A stretch of DNA of 64,000 nt. Source: Podocnemis expansa. Its lineage: Eukaryota > Chordata > Testudines > Podocnemididae. Each line of letters starts with the position of its first letter. Within the stretch, counting starts at the first letter, position 1. Positions 23,388 through 36,109 of this stretch are shown piece by piece. The stretch spans positions 142,044,873 through 142,108,872 of the forward strand of contig ML681963.1 of assembly GCA_007922195.1 (NCBI GenBank), in the 5' to 3' direction. The position numbers and the translations under genes were made by a program. The notes below the pieces were generated by a model. The model ran no database searches, had not been told where the DNA came from, and worked only from the letters and a program-made list of their open reading frames with translations.

Positions 23388-23787
23388 NNNNNNNNNNNNN
23401 NNNNNNNNNNNNNNNNNNNNNNNNNNNNNNNNNNNNNNNNNNNNNNNNNNNNNNNNNNNNNNNNNNNNNNNNNNNNNNNNNNNNNNNNNNNNNNNNNNNN
23501 NNNNNNNNNNNNNNNNNNNNNNNNNNNNNNNNNNNNNNNNNNNNNNNNNNNNNNNNNNNNNNNNNNNNNNNNNNNNNNNNNNNNNNNNNNNNNNNNNNNN
23601 NNNNNNNNNNNNNNNNNNNNNNNNNNNNNNNNNNNNNNNNNNNNNNNNNNNNNNNNNNNNNNNNNNNNNNNNNNNNNNNNNNNNNNNNNNNNNNNNNNNN
23701 NNNNNNNNNNNNNNNNNNNNNNNNNNNNNNNNNNNNNNNNNNNNNNNNNNNNNNNNNNNNNNNNNNNNNNNNNNNNNNNNNNNNNNN
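23388..23787. other. Assembly gap, 400 N
   Basis: Exactly 400 undetermined bases, a size that suggests an estimate. Translated frames across it are meaningless. Confidence 0.99.
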
Positions 23788-23909
23788 TGTATAACATCCT
23801 CAAAAATTTGAATTCCACAAGATTCTTTTCTCTCTAGTTAGAGCTATAGTTGTAAACTGTATTCTAGCCTTTGTTCCTACCTAATCTCTTATGTAGGTAA
23901 GGCATAATA

Positions 23910-24500
23910 ACAGGGTTTAAAGTAAGCCGGAATGCCCTGGAATGGCAATTTTTAGGGGCTCAGAGTTCTGGGGCTCCTAAAATAGAACATGGAGCCAGAA
24001 TGCTGCGTTCCAGGGCCCACCGTTTATAGCAGGCCCCGGAACGCAGCATTCTGGTATCATGTTCTAGTTTTAGGGGCCCATAAAAATAGCAGGCTCTAGA
24101 CTGGTGTTCCACTGTGTTCTGGGCAGGGCCAGGGGCAGGGGCCAAGGGAGGTGCTGAGAGGCTCAAGCCCTAACCCAAACCCGTCCTCTTCCATGTGCTG
24201 CTCTCAGCCAGGGCCTGCTGCCTCTGCCCCAGCCACGCTGACACCTGGACCCAGGGCCTACCGTACCCATCCCCAGCTGTGCCACCACCAGTGAGTGCAG
24301 GTGGCAGCTCAGCTTGCACTGGGGGGTTATTGGGGGCAGGGGGTGTGGGTGCTGAGATGGGGGGGCAGGAGCTTGGGTCTGGTGGGGCCCACTGGCATAG
24401 GACGGAGCCCAGTTACGTGGGAGGGGGGCTACCAGTATGGGAGGTGCCCCACTGGTGTGGACGGGGGGGGGCACCAGTGCGGGAGCATTCTGAGGCCTCT
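23910..24500. repeat. Old inverted-repeat element with strong hairpin, possibly hAT
   Basis: Around 23,962-24,085 two arms pair: TTCTGGGGCTCCTAAAATAG and AGAATGCTGCGTTCC on the left against GGAACGCAGCATTCTGG and CTAGTTTTAGGGGCCC on the right. The stretch from CAGGGTTT (23,911) to AAATCCCG (24,511) may be an old hAT unit, but its flanks match poorly (5 of 8). Confidence 0.4.
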
Positions 24501-24519
24501 GAAATCCCGTTAATGATCT

Positions 24520-27500
24520 ACACTTTGGTGGTGAACCTATTCCTGTTGAGAAACATTTTATACAATTAAGTAGTATGTAGTTCCACTTCCTATGTACCTT
24601 TTATGTACAGTGAAGGACTGTGGGAGTTGAATGTCTACACACCTGAATATTGGATGTAAATTATTGTCTGCAACTATTAGTAATCAAATATTTTGAGAAA
24701 ATCATTGCAGACTGGTCTTAATTTGTTCATATACATTTTTTTATTATAGGCAGAGCTGGGAACACCTCCCATTATTAAGATTGCCTGAAACTTTCCCACT
24801 ATAAGAACCTGTTTCCAGTTCTTATAATTTTGCCACACTTAAACACTTTGGATAACATTTTTATGCAGGGCATCTTCCATGGACTGAATATTTTGGGGGA
24901 AATTTCAGTTCAGCTTTTTTGCTGGGGTGGGGAAGGAGAACATATTATTTTGCCAATATTAAAAAATTTTAATAACCTTTTCTTTGAAAAGTCCTAGTGT
25001 TTTCATGCTGTGGAGCAGGGACTTGATATTTGGCAAATGGGGCTGGCCTTTGTAACAAAGTGGTAGAGGAAATGGAAGGGAGAATGGAAAGAAAAGTGGA
25101 CCATGGGGTTTGGTGATAAGGGATCGGACAGACTTAAGGAAAATGGGTTAGGAATAGATAGTGAGGAACGTTGCATAAGGAAAATGTGTGTGAATGGATA
25201 CAGAGTATGAGAGAATGTAAAAGAATAAATTAGAGAGTGAATGAGGGTAGGTATAAAGCATATATCTCTTGCTATATAACCATCTCCAACCTATGGCTCT
25301 CAGCTGAAGCTATCTGTCGGCCCTTAGCACAGAAAGAATTAAACTCCTTTCTGTAAAGACTTCTATTCTGTGCTGTTGTTCTGGGTAAGTCACGGAACAA
25401 ATGCCAAGCTTGTGCATGTTATTTATCTTGGAAGTGGTTTGTGGACATCCTTGTAGCATGGAGACTCCTTTAAATGACAATTCTTTATACTAGCTAAGGG
25501 TTAAGAAGCAATTCTATTTATCATCTGAATCTTTCTCCTTTGAGCTCCCAAAGACTGATGAAGACCATCTGTTCCATGAGCACCAAGACTTGTGTTTCAC
25601 AACCAGCCATTGGGGAACCATCCATGGACAAAAATAACTTGCAAAGGAGGCAGTTGTTCCCATACTGTACGTTAGCTAATAGCGTATGCAACCTTATATT
25701 CTTATTAATGTCACCACTGTAGTCTGTCTTTTGCCTACTCCAACCCACTCTATACTCCTTTTATCTCTTGTCCTTAGGAAATGTTTCATATTTTATATTT
25801 GCACAGTGCCTACCACAATGGTCCCTGATCCCAACTGGGACTCTGAGTCCTACTTTAAAACAACAAAAACATACCTAAAATAGTAATAATAGGGCAATAA
25901 ACAGAGATAAAACCAAAATTAAGCCCTGATCTGCTAGTTCCCAGTTCAGCAAAGCATTTAACTGAATGCTTAAATATATCCCAAGTTACTTCAATGATAA
26001 TTAAATGCCTGCCAAAATAGGTTAAGTAGGTGCTCAAAAGCTTTGCTGAATAAGGTTGGACTGCTGAATTGGGGTCTGAACCATGATTTTAACTGTGAAC
26101 ATGTGAATATTCCCAACAATTTCTGTGTGTTTGTTCATGTGCTTTAAATTAAACACATGCTTGAGTGCTTTGCTGTTTGAGGGCTGCAAACAGGAGGAGC
26201 ATTGGTTGCAAATTCTGAAAGAAAACAGTCAAAGCAAAGCCCACCACCAGCATGGAGAAATGAGAAAAGTTCTTATTGAATCAGACACAAAAATCTAGAA
26301 AATAGAAATAGAAGAAGGAAATGGGGATGGGGGTGGGGACAGATTCATCTTCTTACTCATTGTCTCTCCTAAATAAATGTTAATCAAGTTTTCTGTGTTT
26401 ACCAGAGACGTGTCCAAATGAAAACCATGGATCCACACACCCTCAGTTTAACTCCAGATCTGATGACCAAGCCTTTCTAGTGGTTAGCCTAAAGTACATC
26501 TCTATTACTCATGCTGTGATCTTTTCACTGACAGCTGTATTTTCATGAGGATTTTAGCTCCCACTGATGATGTTAAAGCACTCAGACTTGACAGAATGTG
26601 CATCCTGCTGGGAGACAGCCAATGCCACACCTGACGTGCAGTATTAGAAAGGAGGCTGAAAGCTGATACAAGTCAGTCCACAATAGCAGGGTCTGTCTGA
26701 CTGTTTGCTTTGTGTGCATTCTGTTTGTGTGAAGCCTGTTAAATATTTAAGACCTTCTGATGCTGAAAAGGAGATTTAGTAAGAAGAATACACAAACAGT
26801 TTCTTCTCCCTTCCGCCTTTTGCAGTATTTGAGAGTAAAGCTGCTTTTTCCTGTTGGGGATCTCAGCCATCAGCATATACTAAGTTCACACAGGCCTGAC
26901 ATCATAACTCCTGGCAGAGGTTCCTGCAACAGAAGAAGCAGACTGCAGCAGGACAAAGTAACTGCAGCTTTCCCAATGACAACGCCAGAAGTTGTCCACA
27001 TAGTCTCAAAAAAGGAGTGTGCATTGCCGGGGAAGAGTCTAACTCTGGAAGGCATGTGCTAATTCAATGCCTGAACTCAGTTTGTGCCTGCATGACTATG
27101 AATACAAAGATGCCTCTCATAAGAAACCTTGAGATAGAGCAGCAATGCTAACACTGCCAATTCTTCCTTGGGATGAATTCCTCATGAGAAGCCAGAGGCC
27201 CTACTGCAGTATAGACACAAACTTTAAGGGCAGAAGACCAGATCAGATCTTGTGCTGATCACATTTTCAGGGCTTCTCCACAGTGAGGTTTTTGCATTAA
27301 TGTAGATGGGACCATACAATTCCTTAGGGCTTGTCTACATTGGGCCACTACTGTTAACACCACAGCCATTGATGCAATAGCATTGAATGAGGAGGTCTGG
27401 TGAAGAGTGACATGCAGTAGCAAAGATAGTGTAGCTACTCAACACACAGTACCTAGAATTGATGAAGCCATGAAGTGTAGACCAGGCCACAGTGAAGACA

Positions 27501-28900
27501 TGCTGCATCAGGGTAAAAAGTGACTTGAATCAATGCAGGTAATCGTGGTAAACCATACTGTAAGCCCTAATCTACATCTGAGGGCTTTTCAGCACAGTCG
27601 ACAGCCAGTTATGCAAGGAACATAAAATTACTTGAGTAACTGGCGGCGACTTTCTAAGCTGCTGGTACACATCAGGGAAAAGCTGACTACAAATCCCTTG
27701 TGGTTGGCTTTCCCCGCCCCCTGACCCCTTGGACTTCTGGGGCCAACTTCTTGGAGCAGTGCAGCGAGTTCGGACTCGCCGTGAACTGCTTCTGGAATGC
27801 CATGTTGATGGTGGTGAATTTGCTGCCATCAATATAGTCAGCCTATAAATCACTTTTCACACAAGTGCAGCATGTCCACCCTTTAGAGTTGCAGCAGTGC
27901 AGTACATCAGTGTCTCTAAAACAGTGGAAAACCCCCTAAAATAGACAAGCCTTCAAACACATTGTTAAGGAACTGCAGAACTCATCTTCAAAGTGTAAAA
28001 GGATGAAGCATTTTCCTACATCTGATTGTCTAATAGAGGCATATTAAGAACAATTATGTCCTAATTACACAAGAGCAACTACATGGACCACAGTGGGATG
28101 ACCTGGGAGCAGTGGGACACAGAATTTGGCTCATTTTATCCAGTTCCTCAAATAGTCAAGTTTGAAAAATAACTTGCTCTAATTTAGTAAGATACAAGTT
28201 GCCCATATCTGGAGGTAGATTTTGGTGGCAGAAGATATGGTAAAAGTAGTTCAAATTAAGTCTGTTATTCTGAAAAGTTAATCTCTTTTATCTACAGACA
28301 TCAAGGAGGTATCAAATACTTATGTTCTCTGTGAACTCCTTCTGCATTGGGAAGTTCACTGTATCTTAACCCCAAAAGGCTACTAAACTATTCCAAATCT
28401 AAAAGATTATGCATCAGGGTATACTGGGCAGCATAACCAGAATATCTGATGTCTGAGTCATTTTCTAGACTCTACAGTATGTTCTGTAACCTTCAAACAT
28501 AAAACCATGTTTGTTTCTCTTAAAGCACAAATTTAAATGTCAAGAGATAGAAGAGTGGTTCTCTTATAAGACTGATGAGTGGCAAATAATCCAATTTTAA
28601 TACACAGCGGTGAAGAAGCTCCATATATTGGGTTGAAAGCAACTACATATACTTCCAGGGACTATAATCACAAAGCTTTAGTGTCTTCAAAAAAAAGTGA
28701 AAATGGTAATTGCAAAGGTGATCTACAATATTTCAGAAGTATCTTTGAGAGATTTTTTAAAACAGAAAATGAAATTGCAATAGACACAATAAGAAAAAAA
28801 CAAAGATTAATGTCTTTTGTTTTGCATGATATAATATTCAGTAAAATATTAGTAAAACTAAAGTGTAGAAGAAGAGATAGCAATAAGAGATGTAAAGAAA
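24520..28900. other. Intergenic, no gene recognised
   Basis: About 4.4 kb without a supported coding frame. Between 27,290 and 27,960 there are MITE-like words (GGGCTTGTCTACATTGGG, GTGTAGACCAGGCC, AGGGCTTTTCAGC) suggesting one or two old nested DNA transposons whose ends could not be fixed. The 100-codon frame at 26,760-27,062 has no motif. Confidence 0.4.
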
Positions 28901-28914
28901 GACTGCTGTAAGAG

Positions 28915-29040
28915 GAAGAGTTGTAAGTGTAACTATAACAAATATTATAAGTGTATACGTTATAAGTGTAAATGTGTCAACAACAGTTATAAGTGTAAAT
29001 ATAACAACAAAGTTATAAGTATAAATGTAACAGCAACAAC
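28915..29040. repeat. AT-rich minisatellite
   Basis: Four to five imperfect copies of a ~25-30-base unit containing TTATAAGTGTAAATATAACA, ending at the start of the CR1 element. Confidence 0.65.
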
Positions 29041-29499
29041 AGGCAAGGAAGAACAGGTGGAGGAGTAGTGCCATATGTAAAAGAGCTGTATGACTGCTCA
29101 GAGCTCCACTATGAAAGTGGACACAAGCCAGTTGAAAGCCGGTTGAAGGTTTAGAAGGGAGTGCATCAAAGGGGATGTTGTGGTGGGTGTCTGCTACAGA
29201 CCACCAGACCAGAAGGAGCAGATGCACAAAGCTTTGTAGGGACAATTAGCAGAAGTTTCCAGATCACAGGCCCTGATTCTCATGGGGGATTTCAATTATC
29301 CTGACATCTGCTGGGAGGGCAATATGGCTGTGCATAGGCAATCCAGGAAGTTCTTGGAGACTGTTGAAGACAACTTCCTGGTACAAATGCTGGAAGAACC
29401 AACTAGGGGCTCTGCACCTCTCAACTGACTGCTCACAAACAGAGAAGAATTGATCGGGAAAGTAAGAGTGAATGGCAACTTGGCAGCAGTGACCATGAG

Positions 29500-30366
29500 A
29501 TGGTAGAGTTCAGAATACTGATCAAAGGAAGAAAGAAAAGAAGCAAAACACAGATCCTGGACTTCAGAAAAGCAGATTTTGGCTCCCTCAAGGAACTGAT
29601 GGGCAGGATTTCCTCGGAGGCTGATCTGAAGGGGAAAGGCATCCAAGAGACCTGGCTATACTTTAAGGAAACCCTGCTAGGAGCACAGAAAAATGGCAGA
29701 CCAATGTGCAGAAAGAACAGCAAGTATGGAAGGTGCCCAGCATGGCTTAGCAGTAAATTCTGTGGTGAGCTGAAACATAAAAAGGAAGCCTACAAGAAGT
29801 GGAAGCTTGGACAGATGACTGGGGAGGTATATGAAGCTATAGCTCTGGGCTGCAGGGATAAAATCAGAAAGGTCAAAGGGCAATTTGAGTTGAAACCAGC
29901 AAGGGATGTGAAGGATAACAGGAAGGGGTTCTACAAGTATGTCAGAAACAAGAAGAAGATCAGGGATGGTGTAGGTCCCATACTGAATGGGGCAGATATC
30001 CTACTGGTGGATGATGTGGAAAAGGCTGAAATACTCAATGTATTTTTTACTTTAGTCTTCACAGGCAGGTTCAGCTCCCAGGCTACTACACTGGGTAATG
30101 CAGAATGGAGAGAAAGAGAGCAGCCCAAGGTGATGGAAGGTCAGGTTAGGGGCTACTTAAAGAAGTTAGATGTGCACAAGTCTATGGGGCTGGATGAACT
30201 GCATTCGAGGATGCTGAGGGAGTTGGGTGGTGTGATTGCAGAGCCGCCTGCCATTATCTTTGAAAAATTGTGGCAGACGGGGAGGTCTCAGAGGATCAGA
30301 AGAAGGCCAACAAAGTATCTATCTTCAAGAAAGGAAAAAAGGAGTATCCGGGGGACTACAAACTAG
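29500..30366 (+). pseudogene. CR1 pol, region between endonuclease and reverse transcriptase
   Basis: A 288-codon open frame with typical CR1 features: FRILIKGRKKRSKTQILDFR, CPAWLSSKFCGELKHKKEAY, the region before the RT with FYKYVRNKKKIRDGVGPI, and GLDELHSRMLRELGGVIAEP, the start of the RT fingers. The frame ends near 30,366, but RT homology continues in the +2 neighbouring frame from 30,270, so a frameshift lies between 30,270 and 30,366. Confidence 0.85.
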
Positions 30367-30870
30367 TCAGCCTCACCTCAATCCTTGGAAAAATCATGGA
30401 GCAGGTCCTCAAACAATCCATCCTGAGACACTTGGAGGAAAATAGAATGATCAGGAGCACTCAGCATGGATTCACCAAGGGCAAACTGTGCCTGACCAAC
30501 CTGATTGCCTTCTATGATGAGATGACTGGATTTGTGGATGCAGGAATAGCTGTTGATGTGACATAGCTTGCCATTAGTAAGGCTTTTGATGCAGTTTCCC
30601 GCAGCATTTTCGTTGGCAAGTTAAGGAAGTATGGGTTGGATGAATGGACTGTAAGGTAGAAAACTGGCTAGATCAATGAGTAGGAATCAATGGCCAATGT
30701 CTAGTTGGCAACGAGTAATGAATGAAGTACCCCAAGGGAGAGTGCTGGGGCTCATTCTATTCAACATCTTCATTAATGATCTTGATGATGGGATAGATTG
30801 CACACTCAATAAGTTCACAGATGACACCAAGCTGGGGGGGAATTGTGGACATGCTGGACGGCAGAGATAA
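30270..30870 (+). pseudogene. CR1 reverse transcriptase core, broken
   Basis: The first part (30,270-30,566) carries GDYKLVSLTSILGKIMEQVL and QHGFTKGKLCLTNLIAFYD, RT motifs of the fingers and palm, and ends in a stop. The second (30,676-30,870) carries [20 protein letters not shown] and the catalytic box in the form [10 protein letters not shown], where the usual first Ala of ADD is Thr. The polymerase is therefore both interrupted and altered. Confidence 0.8.
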
Positions 30871-30900
30871 GATTCAAGGAGACTTAGACAAATTGGAGCA

Positions 30901-31617
30901 GTGGGCCAAAAGAAATCTCATTTGGTTCAACAAGGACAAGTGCGAAGTTCAGCTTTTGAGACGGAAAACCCCATGAACTGCTACAAGCTGGGAACTGATT
31001 GGCTAAATAGCAGTACTATAGAAAAGGACCTTGGGATTATAGTGGATGGGAAGGTGGATATGAGTCATCAGTGTACTCTTGTAGCCAGAAAGGCTAATGG
31101 CATATTGGGCTGTATCAGTAGGAGTGTTGCCAGCAGATCCAGGGTGGTGATTATTCCCCTCTGTTCGGTACTGGTGAGGCCATATCTAGAATACTGTGTC
31201 CAGTTTTGGGCTCCCCACTACAAAAAGGATATGGACAAATTAGAAAGAATCCAGTGGAGGGCAATGAAAATGATTAGGGGTCTGGCGCACATGACTTATG
31301 AGGAGAGACTGAAGAAATTAGGCTTATTTAGCCTGCAGAAGAGAAGACTGAGGGGGGATTTGATAGCCACCTTCAACTACATGAAGGGGTGCTCCAGAGA
31401 GAAGGGAGCTAGGCTGTTCTCAGCTCTAACAGAGGACAGAACAAGGAGCAATGGTTTCAAGTTACAGCTGGGGAGGTCAAAGCTGGATATTAGGAAAATC
31501 TTTCTCACTAGGAGAGTGGTGAAGCATTGGAATGTGTTGTCTAGGGAGGCAGCGGAATCTCCATCTTTGGAGATATTTAAAGTCTATTTAGACAATACCC
31601 TGACTGGGATGATTTAG
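30901..31617 (+). pseudogene. CR1 pol C-terminal region
   Basis: A 238-codon frame matching the thumb and C-terminal part of CR1 pol: STIEKDLGIIVDGKVDMSHQ, VLVRPYLEYCVQFWAPHYKK, DMDKLERIQWRAMKMIRGL, LFSLQKRRLRGDLIATFNYM and VVKHWNVLSREAAESPSLE. It ends at TGA (31,615-31,617) just before the 3' tail. This is the longest undamaged part of the element. Confidence 0.9.
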
Positions 31618-32259
31618 TGAGAGTGGCCCTGCTTTTCTGGCCGGGGGTTGGACTAGATGACCTCATGAGGTCCCTTCCAGCCCTATGGGTCTATGATTCT
31701 ATTTCAGTAAGAGGCAGAAATTGTACCTGCATACAGTCTCATTATGTTCCTTGTGAGCTATACGTTATTCTTTCATGTGATTCTTTTTCACTTAAAGGTG
31801 TGATCCTAGCTTTCATGTTAGGCTTTGAGTCTGTTTTCTTAATTTTAATTTTTTTTTTGCAACCATAAGAGTAATTTACATTATACATTATGGCCCCTAT
31901 CGTTAGCTGTGCCAGAGTCCATTTCAGCATAGCTTTTGGATGGGAAAACATTTGCCTTAATCCTTCTTTGCACTCTCTTGATTCCAACCTGTGCCAGGAG
32001 CTGATTCAGCCCCCTGTGTAACTTGGACCAGCTTCAATGTTGCTTTAAGGCCCTTTCTGTATTAGAGAAATTTGTGCTGTTGCAGCAACACCAGTGAAGA
32101 TGGTAGTGAAGATGGAGTGATGTGATAGAAAATGGAGCTTGCACCAATGTACCTTAACTTGATCAATGACTTAGAGCAGCACCAGAGATGCTCAGAAACC
32201 CTGTCCCTCTTAGAAAAATGTGCACCAGTATATCTGTATTTGTGAAAAATTCTCTAAAG

Positions 32260-33010
32260 TAGGGAATTATACTTGCAAGGTCCCTGAAGGATCCATATTA
32301 TATTCTCCGCTTGTCAATAGCCACAAGACTATGCAGAGAATGAGATAAATTGGGCTCAGATGCCAAAAATATGCCAATGACAGTTAACTGTACATCTCCT
32401 TCTCAGCAGATGGAACCACCACCACCTCCAAAATGTCAGAATGCTGACAAGAAATCAACTTTTGGATGAAGAACAACTGGTTGAAACTCAAGCCAGGCAA
32501 GACTGTGAAGTGAAGTTAGCTGGACAAAGGAAACACTTTGAACTAGCCAACACATTGTCTCCACTTTCCTTTGAAGACATTAAGTCCTATCTATCAATGT
32601 CATTCAAACTGCCAGGTTCTGTTTGATATCCCACTAAGCTTTGATGACCAGCTAGAATCAATATCTAAAAATGCCACAGTGATCCATGCATTTGTCATCT
32701 TTAGAATGGATTACTGTAGTTCACTGCACCTAAAGATGAATATGAAGACAAAGACCAGTCTCCAGTTGGTACAGAATGTGACTGCCCACCTTCTCTTTTA
32801 TTTTATACCACTATGAACACATCAGGCCTGTGCTCAGGTTCTTCGACTGGCTCCTAGTTAGCTTCTGATACCACTTTAAAAGCTGTCATCCTAAGCTTCA
32901 AAGCAAGTCATTGATCAAGCCGCAGCTACATCAGTGATTGAATTCAGTCTATGAACCACCAAGACAGCTATGCTTCTTTGGGACAATGCTACTCACAAAG
33001 CTAAGGGCAA
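32260..33010 (+). mobile_element. L2/CR1-clade LINE fragment, highly decayed
   Basis: Scattered over three frames are RT C-terminal words: a degenerate catalytic box near 32,370 (KYANDS, then LYISFS), FWMKNNWLKLKPGKT near 32,460, then in the frame 32,571-32,816 PLSFDDQLESISKNATVIHA, FRMDYCSSL and LQLVQNVTAHLL. The order and spacing match the RT-to-thumb region of L2-like LINEs. Older and more diverged than the CR1 copy at 29 kb. Confidence 0.65.
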
Positions 33011-33019
33011 AATGTGTGA

Positions 33020-33955
33020 GAGCAGGGGACAAAGCATTCTTGGTCATAGTTATCCAGTTATGAACCAAACTTCCAGAGTCTGACTGTCTTTAGGAAATGC
33101 TGCGTAAGCTTCCTCTTTCAGTCAGTCTGTCCACCATAAAAATGTCACAATACTGGTGGTGAGCTATTATGCAAACTTTCATGAGGTCCTATAGCTTGCC
33201 TGTGAACTAAACTTCCATTATGCTTTTGGAGTCATGCTAAGAAAAGAAAATGCTATCTTGCTAAGAATTACCAGAAAGATATAGCTTTTATAAGACTTGC
33301 TAAGTAAAGAATGTAATTTTTAGCAATGTCCTTACAAAAAAGAAAAAGACACTTATATTAGCACACTTTGACGGATTTGCTGAAAAGATGTAAATAAATA
33401 ACAGATGTCTGATTTTGTGATTAGAAATCTATCCAAAAATGTGCTAAAAATATAATATGATTGTATGAGAAAAAGAAAAACTGAGGAAGACACCAAGTCC
33501 TCTTGAAGATTATTGAAGTCTCAGCTAAGCACAGAACCAGATTAAGAGTGCAAAATCGCTTTCTCCAGCTGCAGGGAATGGGTTCTCACAGGTTTTAGTG
33601 ATGTATATCCCTTTCTGTCATGTGCTACCTATTTAACTAAATACTAAATATATCAAATCAAACTGATTTATTCTGAGGTCTCTTTAATTACTGAATAAAT
33701 TCAAACCTTATAAAATCCTTGTAGGTAACACTAGTTCCCCTTTGCCAAAAAACCGTACCAGCAACAACAAAACAAAACTAAAGAATAAAAAACAAACAAA
33801 AAAATTAATAGTTTTTCCTTTTTTTCTTTCTTCTTTTAAAAGTGGAAAAACCCCATTCCCAAGAAAAGATTTTACCTGAAAAGGGAGGACGCCAGAGGCT
33901 CAATGAAGTGCACTAGGAATATCACTATTTCTACTGATTTTACATAGAAGGCACT
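33020..33955. other. Intergenic, no recognised feature
   Basis: AT-rich, with an A/T-rich simple stretch around 33,770-33,840. No supported gene. Confidence 0.4.
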
Positions 33956-33962
33956 CAGATAA

Positions 33963-34647
33963 GGCGTGTCTACACTAGCAAGCTAGTTTGAATTAAGGAG
34001 CCTTTATTTGAACTTAATCCCTGTCCACCATAGACTTTCACTAGTTTGAATTAAGGAATTCCACACACCTTCAGCTGGGCACAGGGGATCCCTTCCCCGC
34101 TGCCCAGCTGAGTGTGCAGGGCTACAGCCAGGAATGGAGGGTCCCTTCCACATTGCTCCGCCAAATGCATGGAGCTCCAGCTGGGTGTGAGGAATCTGTT
34201 CCCCAATGCCTAGCCAGCGTGGCTCCAGCCAAGTGTCGGGGTCCCTTCCCCACACCTGGCCAGGCAGCCAGAGCCAGGTGGGTGGTGCCTTCCGCCAGCC
34301 CAGCTCCCACAGTAATGTGCCTTTGCCAAAGTCACATTCCTCTTTAGGGCCAGGTAGGATCTCTCTGGCGCCCTCTAAAATTCAGCACCTGGTGTTTTAC
34401 CCCATTTTCTCCCCTCCCAGTTATGGTCCTGGGAATGTCCCTCCTTGGGGGCCATGTTGCCAGACTTCCCATTGTGTCCCCTTCCTAAGTCAAACTAGCA
34501 AGTCCTGTCTGTGGACATGCTAGCTTGTTTTGGGTTTCTAGTGGGGCCATGTTCGAATTAACTTAGTTCAAATTAACCTTTATTAATTTGACTTAATTAG
34601 TTAGCAGTAACTTCATTCAAACTAACATTCTAATTGTAGACATAGCC
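33963..34647. mobile_element. Harbinger-type MITE, 685 bp
   Basis: The ends GGCGTGTCTACACTAGCA and AATTGTAGACATAGCC are inverted repeats, with subterminal TAGTTTGAATTAAGG and TTAATTTGACTTAATTAG words. The GC-rich interior resembles that of the copy at 12,547 (TGGCCATGTTGCCAGAC-like word). Flanking triplets are TAA and ATA, so the target duplication is unclear. Confidence 0.6.
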
Positions 34648-34664
34648 ATAGTGGATCACAAGCT

Positions 34665-35187
34665 AAATATGTGTCATCAGTGTAAGTTGCAGAAAAAGAA
34701 AATATCATTCTGCGATGAATTAACAGGAGTATTGTAAGCATGACTTGAGACATATTCTTCCACTCTACTCTGCTCTGCTCTGATTAGGCCTCAGCTGGAG
34801 TATTTTGTCCAGTTCTGGGCACCTCATTTCAGGAAAGATGTGAACAAATTGGAAAAACTACAGAGAAGAGCAACAAAAATGATAAAAAGTCTAGCAAGCC
34901 TGACCTAGAAGGGAAGATTAAAAAGAAATTGTGTTCCTGTAGTCCAGAATAGAGAAGATTAAGGGGAACATAACAGTTTTCAAATGTATAAAAGAGTGTT
35001 ACAAGGAAGAGGGAGAGCAATGTTTCTTTTAAACTTCTGAGTATAGGACAAGAAGCAATATGCTTAAATCGCAGCAAGCATGGTTTAAGTTGGACATTAG
35101 GAAAAGCTTACTATCAGAATAGTTAATCGCTGGAATAAATTGCCTAGAGATTTTGGAGAACCTCCATCACTGGAAGTTTTTAAGAGA
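34665..35187 (+). mobile_element. Old CR1 LINE 3' fragment
   Basis: GGCCTCAGCTGGAGTATTTT, GTGAACAAATTGGAAAAACT, CAGAGAAGAGCAACAAAAAT and CCTCCATCACTGGAAGTTTT follow the order of the CR1 C-terminal coding region seen at 31,170-31,590, with many more changes. No long frame is left. Confidence 0.75.
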
Positions 35188-35808
35188 AGTGTAACCCTTC
35201 TGCTAGGGTGAGGTGGCAGAACAAGGGCCAGGTTCTATATCTAGGAGTTTCCAAAAAAATGTGTGACAGGGCCCAGCTGGTTGGGTATAGGAGAGAGTAT
35301 ATATTAGCCCCAGGCTTAATAAAGCTTTGTTCCCTGGGTTAAATTAGCCTGGAATATTCTAGAATAATTGGTCCCCAGTGTCCCAATCAACAGGCCTGCT
35401 ACTTAAAGCGTCATTCTCAGGCAGGGTGGGGCAGCTGAAAGGAGACTAGAGAGGACACTGACAGTTTGTTTGGAGTTTTGCCACAACACCAAGAGGCACA
35501 GTGGGGAATTTGGGAGCAAAAACCCTATAAGCAAGACAGCTAGGACCTGCAACCTGAGGGCGGACTATATTTAATTGAGGGAGACTGTGGAACTTTCCAA
35601 AGCCTGAAGACTGAGGCTTTAGGACCAGACTGTGGGACTTCCCAGAGTCTGAAGACAGACCAGGAGCAGCGGGGCCACTGAGTGGCAATCCAGGGAAGGT
35701 AGCAGCCGTCCTGGACTAAGTGTGGAGACTGCTACTCAATAGGCTCCCTGGGTTGGGGCCCGGGGTAGAGGGTGAGACCGGGCCCCCTAACTCCCTACCA
35801 TCAGCCAA
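35188..35808 (+). repeat. LTR-like segment, tentative
   Basis: The segment starts TGTAACCCTTCTGCTAGG, has a TATA-like GAGTATATATTAGCC near 35,296, a polyadenylation-like TAATAAAGC near 35,320 and ends near CTACCATCA. This order suggests a solo LTR inside the old CR1 copy, but no target duplication or related copy was found in the window. Confidence 0.3.
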
Positions 35809-35902
35809 ATTAGTCTGGAGTAAGTTTGCTTAGTCCAGACTAATTGGCCAGTGTAGACATAGTGGAAGACCTCTCAAGGTTCTCTTCTCTTCTACACTTT
35901 CT

Positions 35903-36105
35903 ATGGTTTACTGAAATAGACTAACAGACTACCCCTCTGGAACTGTTTGAATTAACCTTGTGACTCCCCCTTCTCTGCATGTGTGTGTATACCTAACATA
36001 CTATAGTTTCCTTTCATAAATCTGATGCAGTGGGATGTGAGGAATACATTTTTCACTCTTTAAAGTACCATGGGACTTCTTGTTTGTTTTGGCTAACAGA
36101 TGTAG
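35903..36105 (+). mobile_element. Penelope tail fragments
   Basis: ATAGACTAACAGACTACCCC with TCTGGAACT, and CATGGGACTTCTTGTTTG with TTTTGGCTAACAG, are inverted copies of the Penelope tail words seen at 13,732 and 5089, separated by ~110 unrelated bases. Confidence 0.45.
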
Positions 36106-36109
36106 CTTG

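Larger units (their letters stand above)
29035..31705 (+). mobile_element. CR1 LINE retrotransposon, 5'-truncated
   Basis: The plus strand encodes the end of an endonuclease (about 29,040-29,400), reverse transcriptase and the CR1 C-terminal region, broken by stops and frameshifts. The 3' end has the characteristic CR1 tail: GGTTGGACTAGATGACCTCA, then GGTCCCTTCCAGCCCTATG and TCTATGATTCTAT. CR1 is the dominant LINE of birds, turtles and crocodilians and is self-priming, with short 3' microsatellite-like repeats. This copy begins within the endonuclease, so it was truncated at insertion. Confidence 0.9.

Noticed and set aside
23141..23837. Frames of 144-217 codons.
   Set aside because: Most of their length is the N gap.
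28579..28911. A 110-codon plus-strand frame.
   Set aside because: AT-rich with Lys/Ile-rich text, no motif, no splice or start context and no repeat family match.
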